Assembly (NCBI GenBank): GCA_934047225.1
Contig: OW203984.1
Location: forward strand, 2,427,201 to 2,491,200
Direction of reading: 5' to 3'
DNA: 64,000 nucleotides
Source: Ypsolopha sequella
Taxonomy: Eukaryota; Arthropoda; Insecta; Lepidoptera; Ypsolophidae
Under the pieces are notes generated by a model. That model saw only the letters and a program-made list of their open reading frames with translations. It ran no database searches and had not been told where the DNA came from. A program made the translations under genes and the position numbers. Below, piece after piece: positions 1-9,725 of this stretch (position 1 is its first letter; every line of letters starts with the position of its first letter).

Positions 1-842
1 TGCATCCGAACCCAGAAATAGTAATTAACAAGTCCACTTGTCGGAAGCCGCGTGGACACAGGTTATGTCACACACACACAGGAAATTCACCAAAAAGTGG
101 CCTTCACGCCAAAATAACGTCAGCCATTGACTGAATACTGTTTCTTACGATGTCCGCACCGATTTACCGTTAATATCCCTTAATAACACATATTAAATCG
201 TCCGCGATCTATACCAAGAAAATTCCACGTCCCTCGTTTTTGACAGCTCCAAGTCCATAGACAAATTATATAGACCATTGATGGATGCGTTCCGAAATAT
301 ACATTTTATTCTGAACAATGCCGATGAAAATGATGATGAAGAAGAAGATTAGTTCTAAAATTTATATTTAAGTCAAAGCAAGAAAAAATATAAAAATAAA
401 TGATTAGTTTGTTTTAAATGTTGATTAAAAATAAATTATTACGTTATTAATTTTTATTTGATTATGCTTGAAAATTAAAAAGGTCAAAATGACTGCGCGC
501 GACCGCAGTGGAAGGTTAAGGGGGACGCAGAAGCTAACTGCGCTAGGAGACGTTTTTAATCGCTTTGAACTTTGTATATAAATGTTACAAAATTTCGAAA
601 TAAATATATGACATTTATTGACTGTTGTCTCGTAACTGTGAAGTTTTTAAACCTTAAAAGCTTTAACGTACAATAACGCTGAGTTTTTGAACAAGTTTTG
701 CCGTGTAGTGACACTCCAAACGTCATTTGTCATTTTTACGTTAGATTTCGTATTATATATTTCGTTTATCTGTCATTTTGACGTGCTCGTGTCGTCGTAA
801 AATAATTCTCTGTGCGCTAAATATTTTGTTTTTTTTTTACAG
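1..842. other. Non-coding stretch before the first amidase exon
   Basis: This AT-rich DNA shows no exon I can assign. It should be intron (or flank) upstream of the amidase exon at 843, because that exon opens at a good polypyrimidine tract and acceptor (TTTTTTTTTACAG). Positions 197-352 contain the only open tail, described separately. Two AATAAA-like stretches (about 400 and 430) follow it. Confidence 0.5.
197..352 (+). other. Acidic ORF tail of unknown origin
   Basis: An open frame runs from a stop just before 197 to TAG at 350-352. It ends in an acidic run (NADENDDEEED) and is followed by AT-rich DNA with AATAAA-like motifs. It could be the last exon of a host gene or the 3' end of a transposon ORF. 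I do not recognise the protein, and no clear acceptor is visible at its start, so its reality is uncertain. Confidence 0.2.
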
Positions 843-944
843 AAAAAGTTCTTAGGTTTGGAAGACTCGGTGGAAATCTCAATATCGGTATTCTTTTCAA
901 TGAAGGATATTCCGAACATGTTAGCGGACCCTGCTAATCCTAAA
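843..944 (+). CDS. Fatty-acid amide hydrolase 2-like amidase, internal exon (first in window)
   Basis: This is a 34-codon, phase 0/0 exon bounded by ...TTTACAG and GTAAGT. It encodes KKFLGLEDSVEISIS followed by FFSMKDIPNML, which fits the middle of FAAH2-type amidases. These membrane-associated amidase-signature serine hydrolases split fatty-acid amides such as oleamide or anandamide. The Ser-Ser-Lys catalytic core lies nearer the N-terminus and is not in this window, so the 5' exons must be left of position 1. It joins in frame to the exon at 3093. Assignment to the family rests mainly on the three downstream exons, which match FAAH2 strongly. Whether the enzyme is intact cannot be judged from this half. 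Confidence 0.75.
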
Positions 945-1559
945 GTAAGTATAGAATTTTGAAGTTTGACAAATCATTATTTATTTATATAATTTTTTCA
1001 CGACATTACAGTTGTCCATTGCGCTACACAAATTTGAATGAGAAAACCAGATATAGAAATACAAAAATACTAAACCAAAAAATATTGAAAACACCAAAAG
1101 AAATATAACTTTTGGATATATTAATAATTTGCAATATTCCGCTAAACACTCTTACCATGCTATTCAAAATGCAGACTCAAGCACCGCCCGCCCTCCCGCA
1201 TAAAACATGCACAAGCAAGCAGTGCAAGCATAAAATAAAGCAATCTTAAGTATTTTTACTTGCAAAAAACTTATCAACACGTGTTTCGCCTCCAAATGAG
1301 GCATCCTCGAGATGTGAAGCTCGCACGACCGTTCGACAGAGAAAAAATCCTTACTTACATGTAGAAATAGAATTAAAAACGCTCATGGAACTTTGAATGT
1401 CTGTTAATTTTAATAAATAATCCAGGACTCCTGCACTGGTTTTGATCTCGAATAAGACTTGTGGCAGAATAACAGCGCTGGTGGGTTAACCACGGTATTA
1501 TGCTGAGCCAGTGCCTTTTTGTTGCCGCAACACATGACGTCATGCATTTACTTACTATT

Positions 1560-2125
1560 TAAGTCATCCGTATTTTTGTCTTGTCGGTGCAGTAACCGCC
1601 TCTCCTCTCTGTCTTCTGCTAATGATTTGTCCTCTTGATATGACATTACATCAACTTTCTCCTTCAATTGAGTTAGGTGCGTCTAGGTCTTCCTGTGCCT
1701 TTTTTCCCCTCGACCTTTCCTTCTGTGACATTTTTCAAGAATTTTGTCATGTCAAATCCGGTGTCCTATCATTTCCCCTCTTCTATTTTCAATGGTTTTT
1801 AACAAACATCTTTCTCCTCTACAATAAATTCCGAGTACTTCCTCATTGGTCTTCTTCTCCGTCCAGCTAATTCTCTCCATCCTCCTCTAGCACCACATTT
1901 CAAATGCCTCCAACCTTTCTCTATCACTTTTCGTTAATCTCCACGTTTCACTATCACACAATGCGATGCTCCAGATATAGACGTTTATAAGGCGTTTCCG
2001 GAGTTTTCTGGGCGGTTTCGTTGTGAAAAGATTTTTCTTGTTGTTAAAGACTCTTTTGGTCATTGCGATCCTGGAAACGATGTCTGGCCTACATCTGGAG
2101 TCATTGGTGAAAATACTTCCTAAAT
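1560..2125 (-). mobile_element. Degenerate LINE reverse-transcriptase C-terminal fragment
   Basis: Read on the - strand, this segment encodes a recognisable thumb/C-terminal part of a LINE endonuclease-reverse transcriptase. It contains NFGYLGSIF, then RIAMTKRVFNNKKNLF, LRKRLINVYIWSIAL and, further on, RLEAFEMWC followed by a stop, RRMERISWT and NEEVLGIY. These motifs are typical of the RTE-like LINE proteins abundant in insects. The in-frame stop after FEMWC and the missing RT core show that it is a dead, 5'-truncated copy. It lies antisense in the amidase intron. Confidence 0.7.
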
Positions 2126-2159
2126 AACCGAAATTACTTATTAAAATGTCTCTTAATTG

Positions 2160-2465
2160 GAGACTTCCTCGAAGTAATTCGAGGGAGAGTAAGAGGACAG
2201 TTTAAAGGCAAAAAACCGGGAGGCCCACCATGCCTGGGACCGATGGATGGCGGTATATCCATCTCTAATAGCCGGGCCTTATATGGAACAGACTGGTGAC
2301 GGGCAGCGGCGTCACTGGTGCGAGGGTTCCGGCACCGCGCTCACCAACCCGCCTGCCCAGCGTGTGTGAGTATGGGCAATTCTTCCAGGATGACCGCCGG
2401 GAGTGGCAAATTCCTGGAAAGGCTTATGTCCAGCAGTGGACGAACTAGGCTGATGGATGGAACTG
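2160..2465 (+). mobile_element. 3'-terminal fragment of a second LINE
   Basis: The + strand encodes FFQDDRREWQIPGKAYVQQW ahead of a stop, followed by a GATGGATGGA tail at about 2452. The same terminal signature occurs reversed at about 5700-5805 and 6062-6315. It marks 3' ends of a common lepidopteran LINE. No RT core is present. Confidence 0.7.
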
Positions 2466-2731
2466 AAATTATTGACGTCTTATAGTGGTGTATTTTTTAA
2501 TATGATTGTGCTATTTATCTTTATTTACTATTATTTATTTATATATTTCGGCCCACTTTGGGGCCGGCATCAGTCGAATGGTGAAAGATTTGAATACAGA
2601 ATGACATGAAATAAAAAAAAATATATATATAACCATATCACTAATTAAATTAGCGTAACCTATTTTTGAACAAAAAAAAAAAAAAAATCAAAGAACATTC
2701 TGTCTGTATAGAAAATTTATCTATGCACCCT

Positions 2732-2894
2732 GCGGGTCTACCGCGTAATTCTGATTTTCATCAACATCAACTTGAGATTGAAATTTGACGTGCGTGCAAA
2801 AGAGATGGCATGTTAGGCGGGCGTCCTCGCACGCACGTCAAATTTCAATCTCAAGTTGATGTTGATGAAAATCAGAATTACGTGGCAGACCCGC
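2732..2894. mobile_element. Foldback MITE, family A, copy 1 (fully palindromic)
   Basis: This 163-bp hairpin element has ends GCGGGTCTACCGCG and the near-complement. The left and right arms are complementary along nearly their whole length. A short spacer around GCAAAAGAGATGGCATG lies between them. Copies 2 (3571-3734) and 3 (54532-54695) belong to the same family, but their left arms have diverged from the right arms. Confidence 0.85.
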
Positions 2895-3092
2895 TGGTCT
2901 TCATATATACATATATGTATGTATTCATGACTTTCCTGTCAGTCTGGTGGTCAAGTTAGTTATATCCATAGAAATAAATTAAATTAAAATTTATTTCATA
3001 GGTTCGTCGTAATAATTACCTGTAAAAAGTGGGTGTACGAGTGTGGGCTGTGACTTGTGTTCCAAGTAGTGTAATCGACGCCTGTATTCCAG

Positions 3093-3260
3093 CGGGACAG
3101 AAGCATCCTGATGGAGCTGGTCAAGTACTGGGTGGGCGGCGCGTCCCGCTCACTGCAGGGGCTCGGGTTCACGCTCATCAACCGCACGCAGCTGTTCATA
3201 CCTGCCGCCAGGCGGCAACACTACCACGAGAAGGCGAGGATCTTGAAGGAGGAACTTGTC
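3093..3260 (+). CDS. FAAH2-like amidase, internal exon
   Basis: This is a 56-codon, phase 0/0 exon. The acceptor is taken as AG at 3091-3092 (CTGTATTCCAG) rather than the later CAG at 3098-3100, because only this keeps the frame with exon 843-944. It encodes RDRSILMELVKYWVGGASRS, then a stretch to HEKARILKEELV, matching the helical segment that precedes the C-terminal LGTDGV block in FAAH2 proteins. The donor is GTTAGT at 3261. It sits between two family-A MITEs. Confidence 0.8.
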
Positions 3261-3570
3261 GTTAGTTGGTTTTGTTTAACTAAGTTTTATGAAAAGCAAG
3301 TAAAACATTATTTTTTGTACATAATGGACTTGGCCACTACCGATGAGAAACACGGCGGGTCCCTTGGCAGTATGTTCTCGTCATAAAGGAGGTGACAACT
3401 ACTAGTGACAAGCCAAGGTCGAAGCCTCTCACCAGTCGAAGTGAGGGTATATGAGACAGTTAGTTGAGTCTTTGTCTAACTGTCAGGAGAGCGCCGAGTG
3501 TATTAGGAGTAATCAGTGGTCGTATCTTCAGTTTACGACACTTAGTTTTATTATAAATATAATTTAACCA

Positions 3571-3734
3571 GCGGGTCTACCGCGTAATTCTGATTTGTAT
3601 CAACTTCAAGCAAATGCATGCGAAATTCAACGCGTGCAGAAGAGATGGCATGTTAGGCGGGCGTCGTCGCACGCACGTCAAATTTCAATCTCAAGTTGAT
3701 GTTGATGAAAATCAGAATTACGCGGTAGACCCGC
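3571..3734. mobile_element. Foldback MITE, family A, copy 2
   Basis: This 164-bp element has the same GCGGGTCTACCGCG ends and the same right arm as copy 1. Its left arm differs (TTTGTATCAACTTCAAGC), so the stem is imperfect. It is in the intron between amidase exons 3093-3260 and 4601-4780. Confidence 0.85.
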
Positions 3735-4600
3735 TGCTGTTACGAGATTATTATTTCTGTTATTCTTCAACTTATTTTTAGATTTATGCTACAGAATGTA
3801 TAAACAAAAGGAACGTTGAGCGCCACTTAATTTATTAAGTAAAATTAAGAAAACCTTTATGACACAAAAAAAGGAAATTCCTCTTCAGAATTAAAAAAAA
3901 AAACAAAAAAAAAAGAAACAACTCTTCTAGTATAAAATAAAGATAGATGCTAAGTTAAAGAAAAAATTTGAACAATCTAAATAATATTTACATCAAAATT
4001 CAACCCTGAATTTTCTCAAAAAAAAATATTTTTTTTTTGTAATGTCCTTTATATAGGACAATTCTTAAATTCGGCTAAATATTATTATTTACATTATCTT
4101 GCACCATGAGTACTTATCTTACTCGTCTTGAATCTCGCGTACGTGCTTTATATAGGACAAAACGGTCCGGATATTTTCGAACAATTTTCTTTCTTCGCTC
4201 TTGATTTTTCAATTAAATATAAACAAGGCTGCGAAGTAACAAAACAAATGATATCAAAACGTTACCTGCCGTCCGTTTCTCAAATTTAACTTAGTAAACT
4301 TCTTGGAAAATACTCCGTTTCGATAAATTTTCTAAACAATTCGGCATTTTAAAATTATTTTCTTTGATAAAATATTAGATGTTATTTCTTTTCCAACTCT
4401 CGCTTCAACGTTCTTTCACATTTCGAATTTTGAGAAAATCCATTACAAAAGAAGGAAACACAAAAAGTAAAATGAGAAGATATACAAACGTTTTCTTACA
4501 CGGGTAAAATCTAAATATATAAAATCTCGTGTAACACTGCACAAGTGACATCTTACAGTACAAATTATTATTTCATTTGCCTTTCAATTTTCTCTCTCAG
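3735..4600 (+). other. AT-rich amidase intron
   Basis: No gene is visible here. The short motif CTTTATATAGGACAA recurs at about 4050 and 4147. The rest is low-complexity A/T ending in the acceptor TCTCTCTCAG. Confidence 0.6.
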
Positions 4601-4780
4601 AACACGCTGGGCACAGACGGAGTGCTCCTGTACCCGGTGTTCAACGGTCTCGCGCACAGACACAACGAGGTGTTCCCGCGAGCGTCGGGCGTCATGTACA
4701 CCATGGTGTTCAACATACTGGGGCTGCCGTGTGCCGCGGTGCCGCTCGGGCTGCACCGAGGACTACCCGTCGCTATACAG
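4601..4780 (+). CDS. FAAH2-like amidase, penultimate exon
   Basis: This is a 60-codon, phase 0/0 exon between TCTCTCTCAG and GTCAGTG. It encodes NTLGTDGVLLYP, then FPRASGVMYTMVFNILGLPC and VPLGLHRGLPVAIQ. The LGTDGV-LYP block, the GLP motif and the GLPxxIQ ending are hallmarks of the C-terminal region of FAAH2 amidases and give the firmest identification of the gene. The last codon CAG joins GTT of the final exon in frame. A 62-bp piece of this exon (4655-4716) is repeated just past the donor at 4797-4858. Confidence 0.9.
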
Positions 4781-4796
4781 GTCAGTGTCGCACACA

Positions 4797-4858
4797 CACA
4801 GACACAACGAGGTGTTCCCGCGAGCGTCGGGCGTCATGTACACCATGGTGTTCAACAT
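4797..4858 (+). repeat. Partial duplication of the amidase penultimate exon
   Basis: Positions 4655-4716 of the exon recur here, identical over 62 bp, 142 bp downstream and just inside the following intron. The copy lacks an obvious acceptor in front and ends abruptly at TTCAACAT. It looks like a recent local tandem duplication spanning the 5' splice site. Confidence 0.9.
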
Positions 4859-4943
4859 CCAATTTACAATTTACCATTGCATCAAATGTCGGACTAGGAG
4901 CGATTATGTCACAGCATTCAGTCTAACATTGAAAGTAACTTCA

Positions 4944-5172
4944 CGAATTAGAACACAGAGTGGCCTGTAGTAGGGTGCGGCTGTGCGATCAGTTACGATC
5001 CGTGGCTAAGCAACGCTTGGCATGGTCAGTCTTTGGACGGGTGACAATTAGTGAAATTTACATTGTTGGTCCCGTCTGACATCAAAAGATAATGGTCGGT
5101 AAGCCATGTCAAGGACCTTTATGGCGGCCTAAACTATTCTGTTGCCCACTAACCATTTGACAAAAAGAAGAA
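4944..5172 (+). mobile_element. 5S-rRNA-derived SINE (SINE3-type)
   Basis: Within the element, GGCTAAGCAACGCTTGG and then GGTCAGTCTTTGGACGGGTG match the layout of the 3' half of 5S rRNA (TTAAGCAACG ... GGTCAGTACTTGGATGGGTGAC), which includes the internal pol III promoter. It ends in an A-rich tail (AAAAAGAAGAAAAAG). A 12-bp target-site duplication, AAAGTAACTTCA, flanks it at 4932-4943 and 5173-5184, which fixes the borders. It is a retroposed copy in the last amidase intron, in the sense orientation. Confidence 0.8.
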
Positions 5173-5318
5173 AAAGTAACTTCAAATTACTCAATAATCA
5201 AAACCAAATATCCAGTCTATTAGTCTAATCAAGATATATTATTTATATTTTGCGTGACGTCGCATAATCCTGTTTACCTCTGTACGATTACAATGAAACT
5301 AGTCAGGCAAAATGTAAC

Positions 5319-5645
5319 TATAGGTTGTCAACTTCGTGCCTACTGCGCCCACAGGGTACAGGGGTTGGCGGGTACGAGGTAGCACGTGACTTAGTGTGCA
5401 GGGCCGTGCGCAACAACTTTAAACTTTAAAATATCATAGAGTCTACTAAAGAGATCCATAATACATCGGTTTATATTACCCTTATCTATGGAGCGACCTC
5501 CCCGGCGACTGGCCATGCGCCTTGGTCCACCCCACGCGTCGTGCTCGCTCACCCTCCCGCCACACCATCCGCATCCCCTCCGAGACCCCGCCCGCCAACC
5601 CCTATACCCCGTGGGCGCGGTAGGCACGAAGTTGACAACCTATAG
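5319..5645. mobile_element. MITE with about 55-bp terminal inverted repeats
   Basis: CTATAGGTTGTCAACTTCGT at the left is answered by its reverse complement at the right end. Pairing continues through TGCCTAC.GCGCCCAC and GGGGTTGGCGGG with a few mismatches. No coding capacity. Confidence 0.8.
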
Positions 5646-5699
5646 GTAATATATCGTGAGTAGGTGTTTATATTGTTTATATTAATTATAAATCTAAGC

Positions 5700-5805
5700 C
5701 ACTCCATTCATCAGCCCGTATTCGTCCACTGCTGGACATAGGCCTCCCCAATATTACGCCACTCTTGGCGGTCCTCAGTCATCCACTAAGCCACTAATCT
5801 CTTGG
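5700..5805 (-). mobile_element. LINE 3' end fragment
   Basis: On the - strand this reads as the same LINE terminus seen at 2160-2465 (CCAAGAGTGGCGTAATATTG ... CAGCAGTGGACGAATACGGG). It is truncated and lies just before the last amidase exon. Confidence 0.7.
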
Positions 5806-5833
5806 TAATAAAATGGTTTGTATGTTTGTGCAG

Positions 5834-5923
5834 GTTGTCGCGGCGCCACATCAAGACAGGCTCTGTCTGGCGGTCGCGCAGAAACTGGAGGAAGGGTTCG
5901 GTGGCTGGAGACCTCCCCCATAG
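5834..5923 (+). CDS. FAAH2-like amidase, last exon
   Basis: The acceptor TTTGTGCAG is followed by 29 codons and TAG. The exon encodes VVAAPHQDRLCLAVAQKLEE and then GFGGWRPPP, which is the standard FAAH2 C-terminus (GIQVVA... LAVAQ.LE..FGGW). It completes the four-exon C-terminal half of the gene. A poly(A) signal AATAAA lies at 5969-5974, 46 bp after the stop. Confidence 0.92.
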   Translation, partial: VVAAPHQDRLCLAVAQKLEEGFGGWRPPP

Positions 5924-6061
5924 AGCGCGCCGTGCATTATACCGAGGTTAAACCAGCTGGTGTATTTAAATAAAACCATATACTGTACTCATCATACTTA
6001 AAAAATCACATAACGCCCTCGTAAGCGTTCAGTATGTGCATTACTGGCTGGTATATCAAGT

Positions 6062-6315
6062 CCACCCATCAATTCATCACCCTGTGTTCGTTCACTGCTG
6101 GACATAGGATTCTCCAATATTTTGCCACTCTTGGCAGTCCTCTGTCCTCATCCAGCCGCTAACCGCAATGTCCTTCCGGTCGTCGGTACAGCGGGCACGA
6201 GGTCGGGCTACGCTACGTTTTGCTGTACGTGGTCTCCATTCTGTCAGCCCAGTCAAGACAGCTCCTTGAAGTAGAGCGTAGTAAATTTTCTTTTCAACAC
6301 ATTTGCTCAGAAAAT
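6062..6315 (-). mobile_element. LINE 3' end fragment
   Basis: The - strand encodes RTEDCQEWQNIGESYVQQ, the same terminal LINE signature as at 2160-2465, with upstream residues KRSVARPRARCTDDRKDIA. It is 5'-truncated and non-functional. Confidence 0.7.
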
Positions 6316-6357
6316 GCATTTACAAAGCCTGTATACATTGTTCGAAAGTTAAACATT

Positions 6358-6447
6358 ACGCACCATACAATGGAACGTGCGGTAAAATAGTTACCCTCAC
6401 CTAAGTACCTATTTTACCGCATCCTCCGTTGTATAGCGCCGTGCGTA
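6358..6447. repeat. Short hairpin
   Basis: The sequence ACGCACCATACAATGGA...GCGGTAAAATAG is answered by CTATTTTACCGC...TCCGTTGTATAGCGCCGTGCGT. It forms an imperfect stem of about 90 bp with inner arms GCGGTAAAATAG. Possibly a tiny MITE. Confidence 0.5.
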
Positions 6448-6753
6448 TCCTTTACGGTTGTTTTTTAATTTCCATAAAAAATATATAAGAATTCCACCAA
6501 GGAGTTTCACGTTACGAGAATAAATAAGCTGAATGACCGAAACTCCTTGGAAGCGCTTTTGCTCAATACTTCTGTCTCACTTTAATACTAAAGAGAAAAT
6601 GAAACGAAAGATGTAGTTCTAATTTTCACCACATGCACGTGGCGCCGTTGGCATTGCAAATGCGCGCCATTTTAGTTAGCCCATTTTCATATCAGATTAG
6701 AAACGTCAAAGATTGTTTGTTGCGACTTTCCGAATAATAAACAAAATAATAAT

Positions 6754-6982
6754 ATGAATTCAAGTGACGAATCCGATATTAATACGGAATCTACTCCACC
6801 TGATATCACGAATGAGGCCCAAATTGCAGAAAATGGTTTGTTGCCGCCAAAATCGTGAGAGCGCTATTTAATGACTAACAATAATTTTATATCATGGAAG
6901 ACTCGAAGAAATAGGTACTCAATCATTCTCTGAAAATGTTTTGATGGCTTACTTCAATGAATTACTTTCTTTCCAAGAGTAG
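6754..6982 (+). pseudogene. Degenerate tyrosine-recombinase-like transposon ORF start
   Basis: An ATG at 6754 opens MNSSDESDINTESTPPDITN, then a stop at KS*. The reading continues as ERYLMTNNNFISWKTRRN and, one frame over, QSFSENVLMAYFNELLSFQE before TAG at 6980-6982. The ...RERYL...F..WK...N pattern resembles the N-terminal SAM-like domain of eukaryotic tyrosine-recombinase transposons (Crypton-type). The in-frame stop and frameshift make it a dead fragment. The family call is tentative. Confidence 0.4.
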
Positions 6983-7595
6983 TGACCTATGTGTATAATT
7001 TCTTATTTGCTATTAAGAATAGTTGAATGAAAAAGTTTGTTTCATTACCTATTGTTCTGTTTTATCGCAAATGTGTTGAAAAACGTTGTATGACACACGT
7101 GCGGAAATTGGTTTTTACAAACTCGTGACTATGGTAAGCCCTCGACTTCGTCTCGGGCGTACATTCGTCTACTCGTTTGTAAAAACCAACTTACCGCACT
7201 AATATCATAAATAACTATTTCAGCTCGGATCCTGGCCCGAGGAAATTTTTCAAGATATTCGTTTACTTGAAATTGGTGTCTGATTGGTTTCCAGTTTGTA
7301 ATGCACTCTAATAGTACTTAGTGTATCCAAAGGGATGTATGTCGCTATAAAACATATACTGAACAACATTCACAAAGAAACATATAAGATGATAAAAATA
7401 AGCGTAAATAAGAGATTGTTCACTTCATACCTATCAATATTTTTCCACTTTTCGCGGCCATGTTTCTTTGGGAATGTTTGTTCCGTATGATCAGTAGAGT
7501 ATGTGGTTTCATTTGAAGGTACCAGTCCACCCACGCAGTCGGTTTATTAAGAACTTTTGCAATCTACGACGGCTAATCGTTTGCTTGTGTGAAGT
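6983..7595. other. Intergenic stretch with an inverted-repeat transposon end
   Basis: Around 7098-7198, GTGCGGAAATTGGTTTTTAC and CGTTTGTAAAAACCAAC...CCGCAC form an inverted pair about a core rich in TCG (CTCGACTTCGTCTCGGGC). This looks like a small DNA-transposon remnant. Nothing else is recognisable. Confidence 0.4.
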
Positions 7596-8475
7596 AATAT
7601 GTAACATGTGTGTGAACGACACGCTCCGGCACGCACACTAGCGCAACGTGTAACATGTGTGTGAACGGCACGCACACTAGCGCAACGTGTAACATGTGTG
7701 TGAACGGCACGCACACTAGCGCAACGTGTAACATGTGTGTGAACGACACGCTCCGGCACGCACACTAGCGCAACGTGTAACATGTGTGTGAACGGCACGC
7801 ACACTAGCGCAACGTGTAACATGTGTGTGAACGACACGCTCCGGTACGCACACTAGCGCAACGTGTAACATGTGTGTGAACGGCACGCTCCGGCACGCAC
7901 ACTAGCGCAACGTGTAACATGTGTGTGAACGACACGCTCCGGCACGCACACTAGCGCAACGTGTAACATGTGTGTGAACGACACGCTCCGGCACGCACAC
8001 TAGCGCAACGTGTAACATGTGTGTAAACGGCACGCACACTAGCGCAACGTGTAACATGTGTGTGAACGGCACGCACACTAGCGCAACGTGTAACATGTGT
8101 GTGAACGACACGCTCCGGCACGCACACTAGCGCAACGTGTAACATGTGTGTGAACGGCACGCACACTAGCGCAACGTGTAACATGTGTGTGAACGACACG
8201 CTCCGGCACGCACACTAGCGCAACGTGTAACATGTGTGTAAACGGCACGCACACTAGCGCAACGTGTAACATGTGTGTGAACGGCACGCACACTAGCGCA
8301 ACGTGTAACATGTGTGTGAACGACACGCTCCGGCACGCACACTAGCGCAACGTGTAACATGTGTGTGAACGGCACGCACACTAGCGCAACGTGTAACGTG
8401 TGTGTGAACGGCACGCACACTAGCGCAACGTGTAACATGTGTGTGAACGACACGCTCCGGCACGCACACTAGCGC
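7596..8475. repeat. Minisatellite of alternating 49-bp and 39-bp units
   Basis: There are twenty head-to-tail units. The short unit (39 bp) reads AACGTGTAACATGTGTGTGA then ACGGCACGCACACTAGCGC. The long unit (49 bp) carries ten extra bases (ACACGCTCCG). Ordered L S S L S L L L L S S L S L S S L S S L, this gives ten of each. Units 9-13 (7958-8172) and 14-18 (8173-8387) form a duplicated 215-bp higher-order block, marked by the variant GTGTGTAAACGG in the second unit of each. The many - strand ORFs here are periodicity artefacts. Confidence 0.95.
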
Positions 8476-8657
8476 AACGTGCATAATATGTACATGTACA
8501 CGACTTACTACATGTAGAGCAGATTAGTCGTCGTGCATTGCAAGTAAAGTAATACCTGTGAAATAATGTTATGGATTTTAATACAAAAGAATAATTTTCT
8601 ATGTTTTAATATTGGGTAATAGATTATAAGATTTGCCTGACTAGTTTTGTTTTAGTA

Positions 8658-9361
8658 CAGTGGAGATCACATCAAACTATACACGTTGGACTATGTACCT
8701 ATCACTACATAGTATAAAACAAAGTCGCTTCCCGCTGTCTGTCTGTCCCTATGTATGCTTAGATCTTTAAAACTACGGAACGGATTTTGATGCGTTTTTT
8801 TTCAATAGTTGGAGTGATTCAAGAGGAAGTTTTATATGTATAATACATGCATAATATAGTAGAGAACCACTGATAATTTCAGAGGTTTCTAATGTGATGT
8901 CGTAAATAAACGCATTTTTTTGCGCTTACATTGCAAACGCTAGCTGAACCCTAAGAGATAGATCAAAATAATGTACTACAGAATTGTACACCTTAAAAAG
9001 GTCTACAAAAAAGCCCAGTATAGTATATGTCTATCTCTTAGGGATAACCCACAATAACAATTTTTTATCCTTTACTTTTTACGAGAAATAACGGCTTATT
9101 TACGAAGCGATTTTAAGCAATGCAGCATTAATCCTTACCCAATTAAGTACCTTAAATACATTGTGCATTTAATATAGATCAATATGGCCCTTTACAGAAT
9201 GTAATTCAAATGAATATTTTCAGGGACATAGCGGTTGCGGCGGTTATATTTAGTATCAGCATTGCACCCGTGCGAAGCCGGGGCGGGTCGCTAGTCTTAT
9301 ATAATTCGCTATAAGGGCTAATGTAGTACTCCAAGTGTATAGCTTAATGTGATCTCCACTG
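8658..9361. mobile_element. TA-flanked MITE interrupted by a Helitron
   Basis: CAGTGGAGATCACATCAAAC at the left is matched by the inverted TAATGTGATCTCCACTG at the right, extending to CTATACAC.TGGA. Both ends abut TA, suggesting a Tc1/mariner-type target site. Most of the interior is the Helitron-like element at 8707-9295. Confidence 0.75.
8707..9295 (+). mobile_element. Non-autonomous Helitron
   Basis: The 3' end GCACCCGTGCGAAGCCGGGG then CGGGTCGCTAGT has the GC-rich hairpin and CTAGT terminus of lepidopteran Helitrons. The 5' part (ATAGTATAAAACAAAGTCGC and TTTAAAACTACGGAACGGAT) is the usual partner. No Rep/helicase coding remains. It is nested inside the MITE at 8658-9361. Confidence 0.75.
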
Positions 9362-9725
9362 TACATATATGTAGCATTGAGACTGGAGCAACAGTTTCGT
9401 TTGCCTACAATGAAGTTGAACCGACGCAATGAAACTGGTCAGACAACGTCTGAATAACGTAAGTCTAAATAGACATTTATATTTTAATTTACATTTATTT
9501 CCAAAAATACCCGCAATTTTAATTTATTGTTTGGAATGGGAATGAATTCGTGACTAAGTGTTATAGTTGTTTGTTACCATATTGGATTATGGATCTCGTA
9601 CTGATAATATTGTTTATACCAATCAAATTTGATATCAAGGAAGTACTTCACTCGTAATTAATAATGAGAAAATATTCTTATAATGTACACCAACGTCACC
9701 AATAGAGATCAATAACCGCTAAATA
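9362..9725. other. Intergenic DNA
   Basis: I see no coding sequence, repeat or regulatory motif here. Confidence 0.5.

Larger units (their letters stand above)
945..3092 (+). other. Amidase intron carrying LINE and MITE debris
   Basis: The intron runs from GTAAGT at 945 to the acceptor AG at 3091-3092. It contains a - strand LINE fragment, a + strand LINE 3' end and a foldback MITE, each listed separately. Positions 945-1560 show nothing recognisable. Confidence 0.6.

Noticed and set aside
4944..5172. A true 5S rRNA gene
   Set aside because: Only part of the 5S sequence is similar. It has an A-rich tail and target-site duplications, so it is a retroposed SINE.
7547..8484. Overlapping - strand ORFs with THMLHVALVCVP repeats
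   Set aside because: They are translations of the 39-bp minisatellite; the 49-bp units throw the frame, so no consistent protein exists.
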